A stretch of DNA of 64,000 nucleotides from an uncultured Clostridia bacterium (GCA_934122235.1 CAKOWE010000004.1:1-64000), one strand, 5' to 3'; counted from the stretch's first letter, positions 17,501 through 27,626 are shown. The notes: generated from the letters alone by a model not told the origin. Program-made: numbers and translations.

Positions 17501-18889
17501 CTAGATTTTTTCTACTGAAGCTCCATCTTTTGAATCTCTAACAATATATCCCTTTTCTTTTATTAAATCTCTTAATTTATCAGATTCTGCCCAATTTTTA
17601 TTTTCTCTTGCTATTTTTCTTTCTTCTACTAATTGAGCTATTTCTTCTGGAATATCTTCATTATTATCTTCAACTTTTTCATCAATTTTTAAACCTAATA
17701 CTCTATCAAAATCTAATAATACTTCTGCTAATTGCTTTGATTTGTTTGGATTTTTAGCTACTTCCCAAACTACACTCATCGCAACTGGCATATTTAAATC
17801 ATCATTTATTGCTTCTAAAAATCTTGTTTTATAATTATCAATTTCCTCTTGAGAAATTACTTCACTACCATTATTATGTTTATCATATGCCTCTTTTAAT
17901 TTAATTAATGATTTATCAGCAGCATCTATTCCTTCCCATGTAAAATTTAGTTTATTTCTATAGTGTGATGTAAAGCAAAATAATTTATATGCAAGTGGTG
18001 AATATCCTCTTTTAACAATATCTTCTACTAAATATACGTTGTGTAGACTCTTTGACATTTTTCCACCATCTATTAATAAAAATTCTCCATGCATCCAATA
18101 TCTTGCTGGTATTTTACCTGTACATCCCTTACTTTGAGCAATTTCATTTTCATGATGTGTTGGAATTAAATCTACTCCACCTGTATGTATATCAAATTGT
18201 TCTCCTAAGTATTTTTTACCCATTGTAGAACATTCTATATGCCATCCTGGATAACTCAATCCCCATGGGCTTTCCCATTTCATTAAATGATTTTCTGGTG
18301 CTTTTATCCATAAAGCAAAATCATAAGGATTTTTCTTTTCTTTATCTAATTCTACTCTTGCTCCAGCTTTTTGCTCTTTTAAATTTATTCCTGACAAAAT
18401 CCCATAATTATCTAATTTAGATACATCAAAATAAATTGCTGTAGAAGTTTCGTATGCATATCCATTCTTTACTAATTCTTCTACATATTCAATCATTTCT
18501 TTAATATTATCTGTTGCTTTGCATATAATTTCTGGCAAATCTATATTTAATCTTTTTAAATCATTCATAAATAAATTAGTATAATATTCTGCTATTTGTA
18601 ATGGTGTTTTTCCCTCTTCTTTTGCAGATTTTATCATTTTATCTTCTCCTTCATCTGCATCAGAAACTAAATGACCTACATCTGTTATGTTCATAACATG
18701 TTTTAGCTTATAGCCATTATATTTTAAAGTTCTTCTTAATGTATCCATAAATATATTTGTTCTCATATTTCCAATAGTAGCATCTTTATATACTGTAGGT
18801 CCACAAGAATACATTGTAACTATATTTTTATTTAAAGGAATAAATTCCTCTTTTCTTTTTGTTAAGGTATTATAAAACTTAATTCGCAT
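17501..18889 (-). CDS. cysS: Cysteinyl-tRNA synthetase
   Basis: Class I synthetase charging tRNA-Cys; 462 aa, usual length. It has the zinc ligand C29 in SCGPTVY and an altered HIGH motif (TIGN at 38-41, as is common in this family). YPGWHIECSTMG, the HHENEIAQS zinc segment and the KMSKS signature (GGKMSKSLHN) follow. The ATG follows AAGGAGG. Transcribed with the downstream glycosyltransferase. Confidence 0.97.
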   Translation of the reverse strand: MRIKFYNTLTKRKEEFIPLNKNIVTMYSCGPTVYKDATIGNMRTNIFMDTLRRTLKYNGYKLKHVMNITDVGHLVSDADEGEDKMIKSAKEEGKTPLQIAEYYTNLFMNDLKRLNIDLPEIICKATDNIKEMIEYVEELVKNGYAYETSTAIYFDVSKLDNYGILSGINLKEQKAGARVELDKEKKNPYDFALWIKAPENHLMKWESPWGLSYPGWHIECSTMGKKYLGEQFDIHTGGVDLIPTHHENEIAQSKGCTGKIPARYWMHGEFLLIDGGKMSKSLHNVYLVEDIVKRGYSPLAYKLFCFTSHYRNKLNFTWEGIDAADKSLIKLKEAYDKHNNGSEVISQEEIDNYKTRFLEAINDDLNMPVAMSVVWEVAKNPNKSKQLAEVLLDFDRVLGLKIDEKVEDNNEDIPEEIAQLVEERKIARENKNWAESDKLRDLIKEKGYIVRDSKDGASVEKI

Positions 18890-18926
18890 AAAATCCTCCT
18901 TATTTTATTGTTATACATATTAATTT

Positions 18927-18953
18927 AAAGGGCACACAAACCATGTGCCCTTT
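18927..18953. terminator. Terminator between the PBP gene and cysS
   Basis: A 10-bp stem AAAGGGCACA/TGTGCCCTTT with a 7-nt loop, directly after the PBP stop on the minus strand and with a short T-rich tail. The same GGGCACA stem core recurs in the hairpins at 45089-45133 and 55944-55963. Confidence 0.8.
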
Positions 18954-18965
18954 TGTTCTATTACA

Positions 18966-21467
18966 TTATGGTGCAGTGCTTGGTGCCACACTTGGTACTG
19001 CTGGTGATGGACTTGGAACTGCACTTGGTGCCACACTTGGTGCTACTGATGGAGCTACACTCGGTGCTACACTTGGACTAGCACTTGGTATTACTGGTGA
19101 TGGGCTTGGTGATGGTAATGGACTTGGTGATGGGCTTGGTGATGGTTCTTCAGGTTGTGTATGTTCTGTACAAGTCTCTTCTGGAAGCATAAGCGATGCA
19201 TCACTTGCTTTCTCCCATCCTCTATCTGTATCACTATTTGGTCTTGTTATAAATATTTTTTCTTGAGCATCAGGACAAAACTCTGTTGCTAATCTTGTTT
19301 TTCCATCAGTTCCAACACAAACTTTTGCTTTTACGTGAGTTTCACAACTTTTTGTTGGGACTGTCCCTTTAACAAACTCTTCTAAATATGTACATCCAGC
19401 TTCTCTACACAAGTCTGTTGGAAGCAAGCCAGATTTATTACAAATAGTTGCTGTAACTATATTTCCTGTTTTTTGAAAACGTTTTGTTTCTAAGTTTGCA
19501 TGTACTTTTTTCATAACGTTTCCCCATATTCCCATAGCAGTATTAATTCCACCATTTGGTATCCTTTCTGTATCATCAAAACCATACCAAGTTGCTGCTG
19601 TATAATATGGTGTAAATCCGCAAAGCCATCTTTCTGTAAAATTATCTGTTGTACCAGTTTTAGCTGCAACATCCATATTGCTAATTCTTGCTCCTGTAGC
19701 CGTTCCTCCTGACACTGGTCCTTTTAAAATGCTTTTTAATATATACGCATTATCAGCAGACATAACTGTTCTCGTTTCTTGCTTTGGCTCTAATACAACA
19801 TTTCCACTTGAATCAACTACTTTTGTAAAGAATGTTGGTTCAATATATACTCCATCATTTGCAATTGCTGCATATGCAGCTGCCATTTCTAATGGTTTTA
19901 CTCCTTGTGTTAATCCACCTAAGGCTGCTGCTGGATTTGCATCTCTTTCATCTACTGTAGTTATTCCTAATTTTTGTAAAAATTCTACTGATTTAGCTGG
20001 CCCTAAATTTTCTATCATTCTAGCTTCTGGCACATTTTGAGAAATCCTAATAATATCTCTAACTGTCATAAGTCCTCTATATCCTCCACCTGAGTTGTTT
20101 GGGTTATATCCTGTACTCTTTGGAGCATCATCAATTACTGTTCCAGCTGTAATAAGTCCAGCTTCCAAACTTGGAGCAATAACTGCTAACGGTTTTATAG
20201 ATGAACCTGGCTGTTTAACACCTTGAGTTGCTCTATTTAATCCTCTTGCTGTTTTTTCTCCTAACCCACCAACAGTTGCAACAACTTGCCCTGTTTTGTG
20301 ATCTATTATTACCATTGCTGATTGCGTTGTAGCATATTCATCTGTGTCTTTTATCTTGTTTTTGCTTGATTTTAATATGTATTTTGGGTTTTTATATTCT
20401 TCTTCTAGTATACTTTGTATTGATGTTACTTGTGTTGAGTATATTGTCAATCCTCCATTATAAACATAATATTCTGCTGCTTTACGTGTCATATCTGGAT
20501 TTTCTTCTTGCACTCTTGCAATAACTTGTTCTATTAATGCATCTGTATGATATGAATAATTATTTAAACTTATATTTCCTTTTGTAAATACTAAGCCATT
20601 TTGTACCTTTTCTACAGCAGCATTATAGACTTCTTCTGACTCTATTTTTCCTAAATCATGCATTTTATTTATAACTGTTAATGTTCTTGTTTTAATTTTT
20701 TCCTTCATTTCAGCATTGTCTTCAAAAGGTTTATATGCATTTGGTGAATTGTTTATTCCTGCTAGGAATGCACATTCTGCTAAATCCAACTCTGAAGCAT
20801 TTTTGTTAAAATATAATTTAGCTCCCATTTGAACACCATATACATCTTCACCCATAAAAATCATATTTAAATATAGTTCTAATATCTCATCTTTGGTTAA
20901 TGTCTTTTCCAAGTTGTATGCTCTTGCCATTTCTTTTATTTTTCTAGTTGCATCTCTTTCGTCTTCTTTGGTTATATTTTTTACTAATTGCTGTGTTATT
21001 GTACTTCCACCAAAAGATGAATTTCCTTTGAATATGTATGAGAAAGTTGCTGCAGCTGTTCTTTTTATATCTACACCTTGATGTTCATAAAATCTTTCAT
21101 CCTCTATTGCAACAAATGCAACTGGTAAATATTTTGCCATTTCATCTATTTTTATACTATCTCTTTTCTCATCAGCACTTAAAGTAGCAATAACATTTCC
21201 ATCTGTATCTAATATTACCGTGTTCTCACTACTTGCTCTTAATTTATCTATAGGGATAGAATACTTTTGAAACATACCAAATATAATTCCTGCTATAATT
21301 CCTGCAGCAATTAAAAACACTACTAACAATCCAACTAATGTCCACAATATTATCTTTTTTGTTTTTGTTTTTTTCTTCTTAGTTTTAGTTTTTGAATCAT
21401 TATTTTTTGCTAATTTTTTTATCGGATTATTATTTTGTTGTATATTTTTTTTCTTCTTTTCTGCCAT
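18966..21467 (-). CDS. Class A penicillin-binding protein (PBP1A type)
   Basis: Bifunctional peptidoglycan synthase of 833 aa. A Lys-rich cytoplasmic tail leads into a membrane helix (39-64). The GT51 transglycosylase has EDERFYEHQGVD (122-133) and GSTITQQLVKN (154-164). The transpeptidase has S422-x-x-K425, S476-x-N478 and K603-T-G. A Pro-Ser-Val-Ala repeat tail of about 60 residues (PSPSPSP, then SVAP repeated) closes the protein and is probably a wall-spanning stalk. ATG after AGGAGG. Monocistronic and ended by a hairpin. Confidence 0.95.
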   Translation of the reverse strand: MAEKKKKNIQQNNNPIKKLAKNNDSKTKTKKKKTKTKKIILWTLVGLLVVFLIAAGIIAGIIFGMFQKYSIPIDKLRASSENTVILDTDGNVIATLSADEKRDSIKIDEMAKYLPVAFVAIEDERFYEHQGVDIKRTAAATFSYIFKGNSSFGGSTITQQLVKNITKEDERDATRKIKEMARAYNLEKTLTKDEILELYLNMIFMGEDVYGVQMGAKLYFNKNASELDLAECAFLAGINNSPNAYKPFEDNAEMKEKIKTRTLTVINKMHDLGKIESEEVYNAAVEKVQNGLVFTKGNISLNNYSYHTDALIEQVIARVQEENPDMTRKAAEYYVYNGGLTIYSTQVTSIQSILEEEYKNPKYILKSSKNKIKDTDEYATTQSAMVIIDHKTGQVVATVGGLGEKTARGLNRATQGVKQPGSSIKPLAVIAPSLEAGLITAGTVIDDAPKSTGYNPNNSGGGYRGLMTVRDIIRISQNVPEARMIENLGPAKSVEFLQKLGITTVDERDANPAAALGGLTQGVKPLEMAAAYAAIANDGVYIEPTFFTKVVDSSGNVVLEPKQETRTVMSADNAYILKSILKGPVSGGTATGARISNMDVAAKTGTTDNFTERWLCGFTPYYTAATWYGFDDTERIPNGGINTAMGIWGNVMKKVHANLETKRFQKTGNIVTATICNKSGLLPTDLCREAGCTYLEEFVKGTVPTKSCETHVKAKVCVGTDGKTRLATEFCPDAQEKIFITRPNSDTDRGWEKASDASLMLPEETCTEHTQPEEPSPSPSPSPLPSPSPSPVIPSASPSVAPSVAPSVAPSVAPSAVPSPSPAVPSVAPSTAP
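18970..19147. repeat. Degenerate short tandem repeats encoding the Pro/Ser tail of the PBP
   Basis: On the plus strand GGTGCTACACTTGGT-type 12- to 15-bp units and GGACTTGGTGAT-type units repeat through the last exported part of the PBP gene. They encode SVAP and SPSP units. Such arrays vary in copy number by slippage, so length differences between strains are likely. Confidence 0.75.
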
Positions 21468-21562
21468 TTGTAAATTCCTCCTTACTTAAGGCTATACCTA
21501 TTTATTATATTACATATATATATAAAAATAAAGTGATTTTGTCTTTTTTCTTTGTAATTAAC

Positions 21563-22433
21563 TTATATCTGTTCATAATCTTCTAAAATATCAAATATGT
21601 TTGTCACTAATTTTGCTCCTTGCTTTATTAATTCATTTGTACCTATTGAGTTAGGGCTATTTATATTTCCGAGGTATTGCATACACGTTTCTACCTTGCT
21701 CTAATGCAAAATCAGCTGTTATTAATGCTCCACTTTTTTTGCTTGCTTCTATTACTATAACTCCTTTTGAAATTCCACTTATAATTCTATTTCTTGCTGG
21801 AAAGTTTGACGGCTTTGGATTTGTTCCAAGTGGATATTCCGTAGCAATTAATCCATTATTTTCTATTATATTATAATATAATTTAATATTCTCTTTTGGA
21901 TAGATTATATCTAAGCCACTACCTATAATTGCTGTGGTAATTCCTCCTGAATTTATCGCTCCTATGTGTGAATATTTATCAATTCCCATTGCTAATCCAC
22001 TAACAATATTAAATCTTTTTTTAGCAAGATTATACCCCATATTTTTAGCTATTTTTATTCCATATTCACTTGCATTTCTTGCTCCTACTAACGCAACACT
22101 CGTATTTTTTAAGGCATTAACATTTCCCTTCATATATAAAGCAATCGGAAAATCATAGATATTTTTTAATAAATATGGATATTCTTCATCTAATATTGTA
22201 ACAACTTTTATTTCATTTTTATTAATATATTCATACTCTTTATTTAAAATATCTGTATTTCTATTTTCAAAAAACATTTTTACCTTTTCATGATTATTTA
22301 ATATTTCAAAAACTTGTTTTTTCTCTATATTCCAAATCTCATCAATTCCATATTTAGCTATTAATTTTAGTTTTTCATTTGAAGTAATCTTTCCTAATTT
22401 TGAGAGCCATAACCAATAAAAATCTTCTTTCAT
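21563..22433 (-). CDS. dprA: DNA processing protein DprA, read through a +1 frameshift at CGG
   Basis: DprA (Smf) loads RecA onto incoming single-stranded DNA in transformation. The Rossmann fold is intact: VALVGARNASEYG, SGLAMGIDKYSH, TAIIGSGLDIIYP and FPARNRIISG. In frame zero the protein stops at 21657 just after YAIP. The codon after CCT is CGG (21671-21669). Skipping its C gives P-GNINSPNSIGTNELIKQG and a natural stop at 21563, total 289 aa, matching the family's VPGNINSPxSxGxNxLI motif. The usual winged-helix C-terminus is absent. ATG at 22433 lies 35 bp downstream of folD on the same strand. Confidence 0.88.
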
Positions 22434-22468
22434 TTTTTTCCTTTCTTAAGGCCCTCAAAAATCCCCCA

Positions 22469-23305
22469 TTATTTTGATGCTTTTACAATATTACTCATTA
22501 ACATTGCAACTGTCATAGGTCCAACTCCACCTGGTACAGGTGTAATATATGACGCTTTTGGTTCTACACTTTCAAAGTCAACATCTCCACAAATTGTACC
22601 ATCTTCCAATCTATTAATTCCCACATCTACTACAACTGCACCTTCTTTTATCATATCTGCTTTTAAAAACTTCTCTTTTCCCACCGCTGCAACAATTATA
22701 TCTGCATTTTTAGTAATATCTAATAAGTTCTTGGTTTTAGAATGACATATTGTAACCGTAGCATTTTTATTTAACAAACATTGTAACATAGGTTTTCCAA
22801 CAATGTTGCTTCTTCCTATTACTACTGCATTCTTTCCTTCTAAGTCTATATTGTATTCTTCTAATAATTTCATAACTCCTAAAGGTGTACATGCAATAAA
22901 GCAATCTTGTCCTAAGCAAAGTTTTCCTACATTTACAGGATTAAATCCATCAACATCTTTTTCAGGTGAAATTGTTCTAAATGCTTCTTCTATATCTAAA
23001 TGTGCTGGAATTGGACTCTGTAATAGTATTCCGTGTATATCTTCTCTATTATTTAAAGTTTTTATTAACTCTAATAATTCATTCATTTCAATATTTGAAT
23101 TTAATATATACTCTTCGCAATCAATTCCAACTTCTTCACATGCCTTGCTTTTGTTTTTAATATATATTTTTGATGCACTATTATCTCCTACCATAATTAC
23201 AGCAAATTTAAGAATTTTTCCATTCTTTTTTAATTCTGAAACTTCTTCCTTCAAATTATTTCTTATCTTCTGTGCCACTTCTTTGCCTTTAATTATTATT
23301 GCCAT
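22469..23305 (-). CDS. folD: Bifunctional methylenetetrahydrofolate dehydrogenase/cyclohydrolase
   Basis: Interconverts 5,10-methylene-THF and 10-formyl-THF in one-carbon metabolism. The 278 aa include the catalytic-lysine segment SKIYIKNKSKACEEVGI, QSPIPAHLD, PEKDVDGFNPVNVGKL, the NADP motif VVIGRSNIVGKPM and the C-terminal TPVPGGVGPMTVAML. ATG after GAGGAGG. It is the first gene before dprA on the minus strand, with a promoter in the divergent region shared with tsaE. Confidence 0.96.
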   Translation of the reverse strand: MAIIIKGKEVAQKIRNNLKEEVSELKKNGKILKFAVIMVGDNSASKIYIKNKSKACEEVGIDCEEYILNSNIEMNELLELIKTLNNREDIHGILLQSPIPAHLDIEEAFRTISPEKDVDGFNPVNVGKLCLGQDCFIACTPLGVMKLLEEYNIDLEGKNAVVIGRSNIVGKPMLQCLLNKNATVTICHSKTKNLLDITKNADIIVAAVGKEKFLKADMIKEGAVVVDVGINRLEDGTICGDVDFESVEPKASYITPVPGGVGPMTVAMLMSNIVKASK

Positions 23306-23371
23306 TGTTTACCTCCTCAAATAAATTAGTTTTTAAACATTCCGTAAGCTTTGTGTATTTCATTGCCACCT

Positions 23372-23400
23372 ATTTTATATTATAAATTGTTTTTTTTCAA
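23372..23400 (-). promoter_or_regulatory. Probable folD-dprA promoter
   Basis: Minus strand TTGAAA (23400-23395), a 17-bp spacer and TAAAAT (23377-23372), about 65 bp before the folD start. It lies in the divergent folD/tsaE intergenic region. Confidence 0.55.
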
Positions 23401-23496
23401 CATATATAGAAATTATTTATCATTTTTTTATTTTTGTATTTACAACTTATTTTAAATCATATAAAATAAGAGAATAATATTAGTAAGGGTGAAAAA

Positions 23497-23977
23497 ATGT
23501 ATACTTTTCTATCAAAGAATGAGCTAGAAACGAAAAAATTCGCAAATATTTTAGCAAGTCAATTAAAAAAAGGAGATATTATAATTTTATCTCGGAGATT
23601 TAGGATCTGGAAAGACAAAATTTACTGAAGGTATTTTATCTTATTTTGGTCTTGAAAATGAAATATCTAGTCCTACTTTCACTATTGTGAATGAGTATAA
23701 TAATAAAACTCCTATATATCATTTTGACGTATATCGACTTTCCGATATAGACGAATTCTTTGCTATTGGTGGCGAAGAATATTTGCAAAATGGTATATGT
23801 ATAATTGAATGGGGTGAATTAATCGAATCTATTCTCCCTAAAAATTACTTAAAAATTTCATTTAGCAGAGATGATTCTGATAACAACTTACGTATACTTA
23901 AACTTGAGGCTTTTGGAGATAGGTTTGACAGTTACATTACAACTTCACTAAATACATTTAAGGGGGATTCAAATTGA
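23497..23977 (+). CDS. tsaE: tRNA t6A biosynthesis ATPase TsaE, read through a +1 frameshift at CGG
   Basis: TsaE drives turnover of the TsaBD complex that makes t6A37 on ANN-decoding tRNAs. The ATG at 23497 follows AAGGGTG. Frame zero reaches CGG at 23593-23595, inside the Walker A motif, and would stop 10 codons later. Skipping the C gives GDLGSGKT (residues 33-40), SPTFTIVNEY, HFDVYRL and CIIEWGE. The result is a 159-aa protein of normal TsaE length ending at 23977. Without the shift there is no P-loop. The stop overlaps the tsaB start (TTGA). First gene of tsaE-tsaB-rimI. Confidence 0.9.
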
Positions 23978-24652
23978 AAATATTAAGTATAGATACTTCT
24001 AGTAACCTATGCTCTGTTGCATTGCTAGAAAATAATCAAACCATTAAAGAACTTGTAATAGATGATAATAAAACTCACTCTCAAAATCTAATGCCACTAA
24101 TTCAAAATTTATTTGTAAAATCAGATATTGGCTTACCTCAAGTAGACCTAATTGCATGTAATAAAGGTCCTCGGTTCTTTTACTGGAATTAGAATTGGAA
24201 TAGCTACGGCAAAAGCAATTGCAGAAGTTGCTAACATCCCAGTTATCGGAATCAGTTCTTTAGATTGTTTGGCTTACAATGTTCCAAATGCCACAGGCAT
24301 TATCTGTTCATTAATTGATGCAAACAACAATCAGGTTTATTGCGCAACTTTTGATAAAAATTACAAATTACTTGGAGAATACTTAGCAGATGACATTTCT
24401 AATATAGCATCTATTTTAAAGGATTATAATGATATAACATTTGTAGGTACTGGTTCAATTAATTATAAAAACGTTTTAGAAAATTATTTTCCACACGCAA
24501 AATTTTCAACAAATAATAATCAACACTCTGCAAATGTTGGAAAGTGTGCTTTTGAAAAATATAAAAATGGATATACTGAAACAGCAGATACAATCTTACC
24601 TATGTATTTGAGAAAATCACAAGCTGAAAGGATGAAAGAATTACATGGATAA
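23974..24652 (+). CDS. tsaB: tRNA t6A biosynthesis protein TsaB, read through a +1 frameshift at CGG
   Basis: TsaB is the scaffold partner of TsaD in threonylcarbamoyl transfer to A37. The start is TTG at 23974, four bases overlapping tsaE, with AGGGGG upstream. IDTSSNLCSVALLEN, KTHSQNLMPLI and IACNKGP are read in frame zero up to CGG at 24172-24174; six codons on, that frame stops. Skipping the C gives the invariant GP-GSFTGIRIGIATAK and continues to 24652, total 225 aa, typical for TsaB. It is the second shift site within 580 bp. Its end overlaps rimI by 8 bp. Confidence 0.9.
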
Positions 24653-25088
24653 TTTAAAAATTAGTGATATGACTATTTCTGATTTTGAAAATATATCCCC
24701 TATTTTATCTTTAGAATTTGATGATTTTTGGTCAATCGAAACATTAAAATCAGAACTATGCAACCAAAATTCTCATTATATAGTAGCAAAAACAAATGAT
24801 GAAATTGTTGGTTTTGCTGGGATCTGGAAATCTGTTGATGATATACATATAACAGATATTGTTGTAAAAAAGGATTTTAGGAAAAAAGGTATAGGAAGTT
24901 TATTATTACAAAAACTTATATTATTAACAAAAGAGCTTAATTACAATGAATTAACATTAGAAGTAAACAAAAACAATAACATAGCAAAAAAATTATATTT
25001 AAAATTTGGTTTTAAAGAGTTAGGAATTAGGAAAAAATATTATAATAATACTGATGATGCAATTATTATGACATTATATTTAAATTAA
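24645..25088 (+). CDS. rimI: Ribosomal-protein-alanine N-acetyltransferase RimI
   Basis: GNAT-family acetyltransferase of 147 aa, the usual third gene after tsaE-tsaB. It has the acetyl-CoA binding motif VVKKDFRKKGIGSLLLQKL and the ELTLEVNKNNNIAKKLYLKFGF segment. RimI acetylates the N-terminus of S18 in E. coli; other substrates are possible in Firmicutes. It starts inside the last codons of tsaB, so its translation is coupled to ribosomes that passed the tsaB frameshift. No in-frame CGG. Confidence 0.9.
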   Translation: MDNLKISDMTISDFENISPILSLEFDDFWSIETLKSELCNQNSHYIVAKTNDEIVGFAGIWKSVDDIHITDIVVKKDFRKKGIGSLLLQKLILLTKELNYNELTLEVNKNNNIAKKLYLKFGFKELGIRKKYYNNTDDAIIMTLYLN

Positions 25089-25141
25089 CTATATTAAATA
25101 AAATATCATATAATCTGGTTATACCAGAAATGGAGGTACTA

Positions 25142-27532
25142 ATGAAAAAACATGAATTATCTTATAGAGATTTAAAAAATGAATGCAATCCAAACATATT
25201 TACATTTAATAGCACAGCCGATTTAGATACAATTGGTCTTGTATATGGACAAGATAGAGGTATAAAGGCATTAGAATTTGGTTTAAACGTTTCTATTAAA
25301 GGTTACAATCTTTACCTTGAAGGTCCCATGGGTGTCGGCAAAACAATGTATACAAAAAATTACTTAGATACAATTGCCAAAAAGCAAAAGAGGCCATCTG
25401 ATTGGTGTTATATTTATAATTTTGATAACCCTAACGAACCTATAGCTGTACCGCTTGTTGCTGGTCAAGGTAAAGAATTTAAAGAAGATATGGATTCCTT
25501 CATAAAAGATATAAAAATAGATATTAAGAGAACGTTTGACAATGATGACTTCGAAAAAGAAAAAAAATTAATAAAACAAGAATTTGAAGACAAAAGAAAT
25601 GTATTATTAGAAAATTTAAACAAAAAGACTATGGAACAAGGTTTTTCTGTTAAAGCTACACAAAGTGGCGTTTATATGATGCCTGTTATAGACGGAAAAA
25701 CTATCGAAGAACAAGAATTTGAAAAATTAGATGAAAGCATAAAACAACAATTCGAAGAAAAATCAACAGCAGTACAAGAACAAGTATTTGAAGTTCTTAA
25801 TGAAATTAAATCAATTGAAAAAGAATCCGATAAAAAAATAGAAGAATGGCAATCAAATGTAGCTCTTCTTACTATTAATGTTCACATCAGTTCATTAAAA
25901 TCTAAATACAAAAAGAATAAAAAAATTGTTAATTTTTTAGATAATATTAAAACAGATATATTAAAAAACATTCCATTATTTCTTATTGATGAAAATGCAA
26001 ATAATAAAAATCAAGGTAGTCGTCCTCAACCAGAAACAGTTTCAAAACCTTGGCTTAATTACCGCGTCAATCTATTCGTTGATAATAGCCATTTAGAAGG
26101 TGCTCCTGTTATAATGGACTCAAATTATAATTACCAAAATATGTTCGGTAAACTAGAATACGAAAATCAATATGGCATGTTAAAAACAGATTATACCATG
26201 TTAAAACCTGGTCTTCTTCATAAAGCCAATGGCGGTTATATAATGTTACAAGCTAAAGATTTGTTATCTAATGCTATGTGTTATGAAGCATTGAAAAAAG
26301 CTTTAACAGTTAAAGAATTAAATATAGAAAATACTATGGATCAACGTTCTTCTATGGTTATGGTATCTTTAAAGCCAGAGCCAATACCTTTAGACATAAA
26401 AGTTTTAGTTATTGGAAATGCAAATGTATATCATACTTTACTTGCAGTTGACCCAGACTTCAAAAAATTATTTAGAGTAAAAGTAGAATTCGAAGAAGAC
26501 GCTCCAAGAACAACAGATAATATGATAAAGCTTTCAAAATTTGTTCATAGCTATTGTTCTAAAGAAGGTCTTTTAGAATTAGACCGTGAGGCTATGGCAA
26601 AAGTAGTAGAATTTACATCTCGTCTTGCAGGTGATCAAGAAAAACTTTCAACCAAATTTAATGAAATTGGTGAAATTGTTGGTGAAGCCGCCACTTGGGC
26701 AAAATTATCAAAGAAAAAAATAGTTACAAAGGATTTTATTCAAAAAGCACTGGATGAAAGAATTGACAGAGTAAAAAAATATGATGCAAAATACTTAGAA
26801 ATGATAAAAGATAACACATTATTAATTGATACAGACGGATTTCAAGTTGGCTCAATAAATGGTCTTACAGTAATGACTATTGGTGATTACTCATTTGGAA
26901 AACCTGCTAAAATCACTGTTAACACTTATATGGGAAAAAGTGAAATTATAAATATTGAAAGAGAAGTTGAAATGTCTGGTTCTACTCATTCTAAAGGTGT
27001 CCTTATACTATCTGGATACATTGGTGAACAATTTGCTCAAGAGATGCCTCTTTCACTTACAGCTAGTATTTGTTTTGAACAATTATATGGTGGAGTTGAT
27101 GGTGACAGTGCATCAAGTACAGAAGCTTATGCTTTACTTTCAAGTTTATCTGATATTCCAATTAATCAATCAATAGCTGTGACAGGATCAGTTAACCAAA
27201 AAGGTATGATTCAACCTATTGGCGGAGTTAATGAAAAAATAGAGGGATTTTATCAAATATGCAAAATGAGAGGATTAAATGGAAATCACGGTGTAATTAT
27301 TCCAGTACAAAATGTTAAAAACTTAAATCTTTCAGATGAAGTAGTTGAATCTGTTAAACAAGGATTATTTCATATTTTTTCTGTAAAAACAATAGATGAA
27401 GGAATTGAAATTTTAACAGGAGTTCCTGCTGGAAAAAAAGATAAAAATGGTTTATTCCCTGCTGGAACTATTAATTATTTAGTTTATGAGAAATTAAAAA
27501 AATACGCAAAAAACAGTAGTGAACGTAAATGA
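25142..27532 (+). CDS. LonB-type ATP-dependent protease
   Basis: A 796-aa AAA+ protease of the LonB-like group found in Clostridia. The P-loop is GPMGVGKT (61-68), followed by a long coiled-coil insertion (about 140-250) and KANGGYIMLQAKDLL near the Walker B region. A C-terminal Lon peptidase domain carries the serine-lysine dyad S656 (GDSAS) and K699 (GGVNEKIEG). The start at 25142 follows GGAGG; the ATG four codons earlier lies inside that site. It has its own terminator. Substrates unknown. Confidence 0.88.
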   Translation: MKKHELSYRDLKNECNPNIFTFNSTADLDTIGLVYGQDRGIKALEFGLNVSIKGYNLYLEGPMGVGKTMYTKNYLDTIAKKQKRPSDWCYIYNFDNPNEPIAVPLVAGQGKEFKEDMDSFIKDIKIDIKRTFDNDDFEKEKKLIKQEFEDKRNVLLENLNKKTMEQGFSVKATQSGVYMMPVIDGKTIEEQEFEKLDESIKQQFEEKSTAVQEQVFEVLNEIKSIEKESDKKIEEWQSNVALLTINVHISSLKSKYKKNKKIVNFLDNIKTDILKNIPLFLIDENANNKNQGSRPQPETVSKPWLNYRVNLFVDNSHLEGAPVIMDSNYNYQNMFGKLEYENQYGMLKTDYTMLKPGLLHKANGGYIMLQAKDLLSNAMCYEALKKALTVKELNIENTMDQRSSMVMVSLKPEPIPLDIKVLVIGNANVYHTLLAVDPDFKKLFRVKVEFEEDAPRTTDNMIKLSKFVHSYCSKEGLLELDREAMAKVVEFTSRLAGDQEKLSTKFNEIGEIVGEAATWAKLSKKKIVTKDFIQKALDERIDRVKKYDAKYLEMIKDNTLLIDTDGFQVGSINGLTVMTIGDYSFGKPAKITVNTYMGKSEIINIEREVEMSGSTHSKGVLILSGYIGEQFAQEMPLSLTASICFEQLYGGVDGDSASSTEAYALLSSLSDIPINQSIAVTGSVNQKGMIQPIGGVNEKIEGFYQICKMRGLNGNHGVIIPVQNVKNLNLSDEVVESVKQGLFHIFSVKTIDEGIEILTGVPAGKKDKNGLFPAGTINYLVYEKLKKYAKNSSERK

Positions 27533-27540
27533 TATATTAA

Positions 27541-27578
27541 GAACAACACACAAAGAATTGTGTATTGTTCTTTTTTTT
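27541..27578 (+). terminator. Terminator after the Lon-like gene
   Basis: A 13-bp stem with one mismatch (GAACAACACACAA/TTGTGTATTGTTC) is followed by eight T. Strong intrinsic terminator. Confidence 0.9.
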
Positions 27579-27597
27579 CCCTTTTTAGCGGATTGAA

Positions 27598-27626
27598 TTG
27601 AAATCAAAATTGTACTAAAATATAAA
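27598..27626 (+). promoter_or_regulatory. Probable promoter of the 100-aa gene
   Basis: TTGAAA (27598-27603), 17-bp spacer, TATAAA (27621-27626), about 70 bp before the start at 27696. Confidence 0.5.

Noticed and set aside
18970..19147. CRISPR-like or regulatory repeat array
   Set aside because: Units are short, degenerate, without spacers, and lie in frame within the PBP coding sequence.
18943..19266. Gly/Leu/Thr-rich plus-strand frame (GATLGATLG repeats)
   Set aside because: It is the complement of the Pro/Ser/Ala tail repeats of the PBP gene and has no start signals.
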